Source of the DNA: an uncultured Lachnospiraceae bacterium | GTDB lineage: Bacteria; Bacillota; Clostridia; Lachnospirales; Lachnospiraceae | DNA: 34,820 bases | Reading direction: 5' to 3' | Assembly (NCBI GenBank): GCA_910587955.1 | Contig: CAJUNN010000026.1 | Span: forward strand, 2,506-37,325 | In this document: in pieces, positions 30,632 through 34,820 of the stretch | Position numbering within the stretch: position 1 is the stretch's first letter | How the letters are laid out: each line of letters opens with the position of its first letter | Program-made: the position numbers and the translations under genes | The notes under the pieces: model-generated | Seen by the model: only the letters and a program-made list of their open reading frames with translations | Told to the model about the DNA's origin: nothing | Database searches by the model: none

Positions 30632-31459
30632 ATGCGCAAATGCCTGTTGTTTTTGCTGGGACTGATGTTTGTCCTGCCGGTGTTCCTGATACTGTCGGGA
30701 ACCCTGCTGAGCCGTTATGAGCTAAAAGAGATTATGATGCCTCTGGTTTCCGGCACAGAAGCATTTATGCGCTGGAAGTTTTTTCCTCAATATCCCACCT
30801 TTGAACACTATGTGCGGGTGCTGTTCTATACGCCCCAGTTTTTCGTGGTCTTCTGGAATTCCGTGAAGATTGCGGCGGTGATTCTGGCGGGACAGCTCAT
30901 ACTGGCCGTTCCGGCGGCCTGGGCCTTTGCCGTCTACCGGTTTCGTTTCCGCAGGCTTTTATTTACTTTATACGTTCTGCTGATGCTGATGCCCTTTCAA
31001 GTGACCATGCTGTCCAACTATCTGGTTTTGGACGGACTGCATCTGATGAATACCCACGGGGCCATTATTCTTCCGGCCGTCTTTTCCACCTTTCCGGTCT
31101 TTCTCATCTACCGGGGGTTCTCAAGCCTTCCCAAGGGCATCATTGAGGCGGCCCGGGTGGACGGAGCCGGGGAGCTTCGGATTTTTCTGGAGATTGGCCT
31201 GCCGCTGGCTTCCAACGGCGTATTGTCGGCCATGGTTCTGGGCTTTCTGGAGTATTGGAGCCTGATGGAACAGCCCTTGGCTTTTCTGGAGAATCAGACT
31301 CTCTGGCCTTTATCCCTGTACCTGCCGGAGATAGGCCTTGACCAGGCAGGCTATTCCTTTGTGGCCTCGGTGATTACGCTGATTCCGCCGATTTTTGTGT
31401 TTTTGGCGGGCCAGGAGTATTTGGAGCGGGGGATTGCCGCTTCCGCGTTGAAGGAGTGA
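30632..31459 (+). CDS. Sugar-type ABC transporter permease, MalG-like
   Basis: 275 residues, six hydrophobic segments, MalG branch. The coupling loop reads IEAARVDGAGELRIFLEIGLPLASNG. GAGAGGAG precedes ATG 30632, only a few bases after the MalF-like stop. Normal length and motifs, so functional with its partner. The adaptor gene follows after seven bases with no terminator, so all five genes of the operon should be on one transcript. Confidence 0.94.
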   Translation: MRKCLLFLLGLMFVLPVFLILSGTLLSRYELKEIMMPLVSGTEAFMRWKFFPQYPTFEHYVRVLFYTPQFFVVFWNSVKIAAVILAGQLILAVPAAWAFAVYRFRFRRLLFTLYVLLMLMPFQVTMLSNYLVLDGLHLMNTHGAIILPAVFSTFPVFLIYRGFSSLPKGIIEAARVDGAGELRIFLEIGLPLASNGVLSAMVLGFLEYWSLMEQPLAFLENQTLWPLSLYLPEIGLDQAGYSFVASVITLIPPIFVFLAGQEYLERGIAASALKE

Positions 31460-31466
31460 ACCATAG

Positions 31467-33035
31467 ATGGATTTGTGGAGAAAACAGAAAAAAATTGCTG
31501 CGGCCTTTGGTGCTTTTCTGGGTTTTATGCTGCTGTGTACCTTGATTTCCAGGGCGGTTTACGCTTCCGGGCTCCCCCGGGTGACGGCGGAATATCCCAG
31601 CCGCATGGCAATTACCCACAAGGTAGAGGCGGAAGGGGTGGTGCAGCAGGGGATGGAGTATGCGGTTCATGCCCTTGGCGGCCTTCGGTGCCGGGCGGTG
31701 TATGCCCATGTGGGAGATCAGGTGACGCCGGAAACCCTGCTTTTTGAGGTGGATTTGGAAGATTTGCAGGAACAGATTGCGGAGCAGGAGCTGGCGATAC
31801 GCAAGCTTTCCTTGACGATCCGGGATCAGGAAGAGAATGCGGGGCGCTCGGCCGAGCAGGAGAAGATCCAGGAGGAGCGGGCCAGGGAAGATTACGACCG
31901 GACCCAGGAGCGGACCCAGGGGGCTGTGGATCAGGCGAAAGAAGATTTGGCGGCTGCACGAAAGACGCTGGAGGATCTGCAGAACCATCCGGTGAAGGTG
32001 ACGCCGGAGGCGGAGCGCCGCAAAGCCCTGGAAGAGTACGAAGCCTGGGAGAGCGGGGAGGGGATTCTGTGGGCTCAGAGGGAGCAGGAGCTGAAAAAGA
32101 TTCTGGAGGAGACAAAAGGAGATCCGGGAAAAAGCGAGGAGGAGAAAGCGGCGGCGGAGCAGGCCTACGCGGAGCATCTGGCGAAAAAAAAGAAAAAGCC
32201 GGATTACAGCAGTGAGGATAGCGCCCGGCAGGAGTGGGAGAAGCAGGCGGCGGACTTAAAAAGCCGGATAGATGCCGGAGAACAGAGCCTTTCGGAAGCC
32301 CGGAAAAACCGGGACGATGCTCTTTTGGAGGCCAAACGGAATGTGGCGGATGCGGGTATCCCCTCTGCGGCAGACAGCAGCCTGGAGATTAACCGGCTGG
32401 AGCTTTCGGTTTTGAAGGAGAAGCTGGAGCGCTACAAGGAGATCCGGGAGAAAGAGGGAAGGGTTTACCCGGAATCAGGGGGCGTGATTACCAGGATTGC
32501 CGTTAGTCCTGGCGAACGTATCCCGGACGGGGCGTCTATGGTCTATGCAGATCTGGACAGTCCGTTCTGGTTTCACACCACCTTAAGTAAGGAACAGAAG
32601 AAATATGTCAATCAGGGAGATACGGCAAAGCTGGCCTTGGGAAAAAAGGTCCGGGAGGTTTCCGTGGACTATGTGGCGGAGAGCGAGAGCAATCCGGAGC
32701 TCTTTGAGGTGACGGTTGCCCTGCCAAAAGGCCAGGGAACCTTGGGGCAAAGCGGTGTATTTTCCGTCCAGACCCAGTCGGAGATCTATTCCTTCTGCAT
32801 TCCCTTAAGCGCCCTGTATACGGACACAAACGGAAGGAATTACGTGTACCTCATCCGGGAAAAGTCCGGGATTCTGGGAAAAGAGCTGGCGGCGGAACAG
32901 GTGTATGTGCGTGTGCTGGATAAGAACGACCGGTATGCGGCCCTGGAGGAGGACGGCATCGGCAGTGAGCGGAAGGTCATCGTGGATGCGGACCAGCTTT
33001 TGGAGGACGGGAAGATCGTGCGCTATAAAGAATAA
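31467..33035 (+). CDS. HlyD-family membrane fusion/adaptor protein
   Basis: 522 residues. An N-terminal membrane anchor (about 10-32) is followed by a first half lipoyl/barrel-sandwich segment (about 45-95, HKVEAEGVVQQGMEYAVHA), a very long charged coiled-coil hairpin (about 95-335), the second half-lipoyl segment (YPESGGVITRIAVSPGERI), and beta-barrel domains to the end. In Gram-positive bacteria such adaptors normally work with MacB-type exporters or secretion ATPases. Here it ends an operon of importer-type genes and no exporter or ATPase follows, which is unexpected. AAGGAG lies ten bases before ATG 31467. Its role may be to connect the binding lipoproteins and permeases across the wall; this is inference. 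Confidence 0.88.
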   Translation: MDLWRKQKKIAAAFGAFLGFMLLCTLISRAVYASGLPRVTAEYPSRMAITHKVEAEGVVQQGMEYAVHALGGLRCRAVYAHVGDQVTPETLLFEVDLEDLQEQIAEQELAIRKLSLTIRDQEENAGRSAEQEKIQEERAREDYDRTQERTQGAVDQAKEDLAAARKTLEDLQNHPVKVTPEAERRKALEEYEAWESGEGILWAQREQELKKILEETKGDPGKSEEEKAAAEQAYAEHLAKKKKKPDYSSEDSARQEWEKQAADLKSRIDAGEQSLSEARKNRDDALLEAKRNVADAGIPSAADSSLEINRLELSVLKEKLERYKEIREKEGRVYPESGGVITRIAVSPGERIPDGASMVYADLDSPFWFHTTLSKEQKKYVNQGDTAKLALGKKVREVSVDYVAESESNPELFEVTVALPKGQGTLGQSGVFSVQTQSEIYSFCIPLSALYTDTNGRNYVYLIREKSGILGKELAAEQVYVRVLDKNDRYAALEEDGIGSERKVIVDADQLLEDGKIVRYKE

Positions 33036-33039
33036 AAAG

Positions 33040-33083
33040 AAGACTTAAGAACCGGTGCTAAATCTCTGGTTCTTAAGTCTTTT
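33040..33083. terminator. Bidirectional terminator between the adaptor and DAHP synthase genes
   Basis: A 14-bp perfect stem (AAGACTTAAGAACC with GGTTCTTAAGTCTT) and a 14-base loop. AAAAAG precedes and TTTTC follows, giving a U-tract on either strand. It serves both convergent genes. Confidence 0.85.
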
Positions 33084-33087
33084 CTCA

Positions 33088-34116
33088 TCAGCAGCGCTCG
33101 GCAATTTCGTACAAAAGCCGCCGGGAGTCCTCCCAGCCCAGGCAGGGATCGGTGATGGATTTCCCGTAAACGTGATCGTGGATGCCTTGGCATCCTTCCT
33201 CAATGTAGCTCTCAATCATTACGCCTTTGACCAGGGAGCGGATATCCCCGGAGCAGGAGCGGCTATGCAGGACCTCCTTCACAATCCGGATCTGTTCTTT
33301 GTACTGCTTGTTGGAGTTGCTGTGGTTGGCGTCCACAATGCAGGCGGGATTTTTTAAGTCTCTGGCCCGGTAAAGCTCCAGAAGGGTCTGCAGATCCTCA
33401 TAGTGATAGTTGGGAAGGGACACCCCCCGTTTGTTGACTGCTCCCCGCAGAACCACATGGGCCAGCTCGTTTCCGGGAGTTTCCACCTCCCAGCCCCGGT
33501 AAATGAATGAATGTCCGTGTTGGGCGGCCACTACGGAATTGAGCATGACGGTAAAATCGCCGCTGGTGGGATTTTTCATGCCCACAGGCACGTCAAAGCC
33601 GCTGGCGGCCAGGCGGTGCTGCTGGTTTTCTACCGAGCGGGCGCCCACGGCAATGTAGGAGAGAAAGTCATCTACATAGGGAACGTTTTCCGGATAGAGC
33701 ATTTCGTCCGCCGCCGTGAGCCCGCTCTCCTCCACGGCCCGGATGTGCATGCGGCGCAGAGCGATGATGCCGGCCAAGGGGTCCGGCTTCTTCTCCGGAT
33801 CCGGCTGGTGGAGAATCCCCTTATAACCCTCCCCTGTGGTGCGGGGCTTGTTGGTGTAAATGCGGGGAATGAGGATCACCTTGTCCCGGATTTCTTCCTG
33901 GATGGGAACCAGGCGCCGTACATAGTCGCAGACGGCCTCCTCATTGTCTGCGGAGCAGGGGCCGATCATTACCAGAAACTTGCCGGATTCTCCGGTAAAT
34001 ACTTTGCGGATTTCCTCATCCCGCTTTTTCTTAATCTCTGCCACTTTTTGGGGGACCGGATAAAGCTTCCGGGTTTCGTCCGGTGTGGGCAGTATCTGTA
34101 AAAAATTCAGTGCCAT
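33088..34116 (-). CDS. aroF: 3-deoxy-7-phosphoheptulonate synthase (DAHP synthase, class I AroG type)
   Basis: First step of the shikimate pathway: condenses phosphoenolpyruvate and erythrose 4-phosphate. About 342 residues. Conserved blocks: MIGPCSADNEEAVCDY, PRIYTNKPRTTGEGYKG, HQPDPEKKPDPL, SVENQQHRLAASG, VGMKNPTSGDF, FIYRGWEVETPGN, VDANHSNSNKQ, and GKSITDPCLGWEDS at the end. The start at 34116 is preferred because GAGGAG lies nine bases upstream (minus strand) and a TATTAT -10 candidate lies near 34209-34204; longer in-frame starts at 34188 or 34221 have no good ribosome site. The symbol could equally be aroG or aroH; the feedback ligand cannot be read. No other aromatic genes are adjacent. 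Confidence 0.94.
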   Translation of the reverse strand: MALNFLQILPTPDETRKLYPVPQKVAEIKKKRDEEIRKVFTGESGKFLVMIGPCSADNEEAVCDYVRRLVPIQEEIRDKVILIPRIYTNKPRTTGEGYKGILHQPDPEKKPDPLAGIIALRRMHIRAVEESGLTAADEMLYPENVPYVDDFLSYIAVGARSVENQQHRLAASGFDVPVGMKNPTSGDFTVMLNSVVAAQHGHSFIYRGWEVETPGNELAHVVLRGAVNKRGVSLPNYHYEDLQTLLELYRARDLKNPACIVDANHSNSNKQYKEQIRIVKEVLHSRSCSGDIRSLVKGVMIESYIEEGCQGIHDHVYGKSITDPCLGWEDSRRLLYEIAERC

Positions 34117-34240
34117 TTTCTCATACTCCTCAATGCTTCTGTTTTTCGTTTCCGGGACATAGGGCCTGTCAAAAGGGCAAAGCCTCATGTCCCGGTTCTT
34201 ATCATAATACAGGAAAATCAAAAAGTCACGCAGTTTTTCC

Positions 34241-34820
34241 CTATGTCAGGTATTCTTTTAAGGCCCCTACATTCAGCACTGCCACAAAGAGCTGGTTTGC
34301 CAGCAGTCCCCAGAGGTATCCTTCGATGCCGAAACGGGGAACGAAAATCAGGATAAAAATTATACGGATCATAATTCCGCTTAAATTGTTGACAAAAGCG
34401 GTGGAGGTTTTGCCCAGGCCGTTTAAAATGCTGTGCAGGGTGCTGTTGGTGTAGAGAAAAGGACAGATCCAGGCAAGGGTAATGATAAAGTCCCCTGCCA
34501 GGCTGCTTTTAAAGAAGAAGGTTCCTAGGAATTTCCCGGTTCCCAGAAAAAAGCAGGTGCAGGCCGCTCCCATGGGAAAGGCAAAGGAGAGGGTTTTGCG
34601 CACGGTGCGGGAAATCTGTTCCCGTTTGCCGGCTGCCTGGGATTCCGACACGGAGGGGAGCAGCATGACGGATATGGAATTGGTCAGGACGCTGGGGAAG
34701 AAAATAAAGGCCATGGCCATGCCTGTGAGCGTTCCGTAGATGCTCAAAGCCCGTTCTGCGTTCAGGCCGTACTGCTGCAGGGTAAAGGGCAGCAGGATAG
34801 CTTCCGCGCTGCTTAGGAGG
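34241..34820 (-). CDS. SpoVB/MATE-like polysaccharide flippase family protein (5' end outside window)
   Basis: C-terminal about 190 residues of a polytopic membrane protein of the MOP superfamily; the frame is open to the right edge (LLSSAEAILLPFTLQQYGLN), so the start lies outside. The stretch SIYGTLTGMAMAFIFFPSVL, then MLLPSVSESQAAGKREQI, and the later paired helices match the SpoVB/polysaccharide-exporter branch, which flips lipid-linked cell-wall or polysaccharide precursors. A sporulation role (SpoVB) is possible but several paralogues exist in Clostridia. It is on the same strand as the DAHP synthase gene downstream, with about 125 bases between this stop and the preferred start of that gene. 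Confidence 0.85.
   Translation of the reverse strand, partial: LLSSAEAILLPFTLQQYGLNAERALSIYGTLTGMAMAFIFFPSVLTNSISVMLLPSVSESQAAGKREQISRTVRKTLSFAFPMGAACTCFFLGTGKFLGTFFFKSSLAGDFIITLAWICPFLYTNSTLHSILNGLGKTSTAFVNNLSGIMIRIIFILIFVPRFGIEGYLWGLLANQLFVAVLNVGALKEYLT

Noticed and set aside
31374..32177. 267-residue leucine-rich open frame on the minus strand
   Set aside because: Antisense to the coiled-coil region of the HlyD-type adaptor; the leucine/arginine bias is the complement of glutamate/lysine/glutamine codons.
33511..34101. 196-residue open frame on the plus strand
   Set aside because: Entirely antisense to the highly conserved DAHP synthase gene, with no ribosome binding site or recognisable motif.
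1..34820. CRISPR arrays, tRNA and rRNA genes, insertion sequences
   Set aside because: No regularly spaced repeats, cloverleaf-type sequences, rRNA-like segments or transposase motifs were seen.

Overview
The window reads as a chromosomal segment of a spore-forming, Gram-positive anaerobe of the Clostridia, most likely family Lachnospiraceae. The basis is a set of protein families (SpaA-type sortase-anchored surface protein, SpoIIM, ribonuclease Y, RecX beside RecA, QueH, a DUF4179-type ECF sigma partner), strong AGGAGG-type ribosome binding sites, frequent GTG starts and moderate GC. The genus cannot be fixed from the sequence alone. I saw no rRNA, tRNA or CRISPR array.

Layout. 1-2.5 kb: the 3' part of a SpaA-repeat surface protein with a sortase signal, then a small conserved protein. 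2.5-4.3 kb: a chemoreceptor with an extracytoplasmic zinc-binding (CZB-like) domain. 4.35-5.9 kb (minus): an ATPase-permease pair of the nitrate/taurine-type ABC family with no binding protein beside it. 6.1-10 kb: an OmpR-type two-component operon (regulator, kinase, unknown anchored protein) followed by a VanY-family D,D-carboxypeptidase. 10-12.5 kb: queH, then an ECF sigma factor with its DUF4179-type partner. 12.6-21.4 kb: housekeeping genes argH, asd, recA-recX, rny, proC, spoIIM and xerD. 21.4-23.4 kb (minus): a second two-component pair. 23.5-26.6 kb: a short prophage relic (ImmA/ImmR-type pair, one phage-like gene, lysis cassette). 26.7-33 kb: an operon with a lipoprotein, a very large solute-binding lipoprotein, two sugar-type ABC permeases and a HlyD-type adaptor, but no ATPase. 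33.1-34.8 kb (minus): DAHP synthase and the end of a SpoVB/MATE-type flippase.

The most informative result concerns regulation. Each two-component system has its own 7-base direct repeat with 11-base period, placed exactly 9 bases upstream of a -10 element, and each occurs at two promoters here. TGATGCA-type repeats precede the first regulator operon and the VanY gene. TTAGAGA-type repeats precede the second regulator and the lipoprotein/ABC/adaptor operon. This gives testable regulons and links the second system to an operon about 3.3 kb away across the prophage relic. The relic therefore appears to lie between a regulator and its originally adjacent, divergent target.

A second notable site is the proC-spoIIM junction. 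A terminator-shaped hairpin buries the spoIIM Shine-Dalgarno sequence, and an exact match to the SigmaE -10 consensus lies inside the hairpin. Transcripts starting there would lack the sequestering arm. Functions are inferred from motifs and family knowledge; no database search was run.
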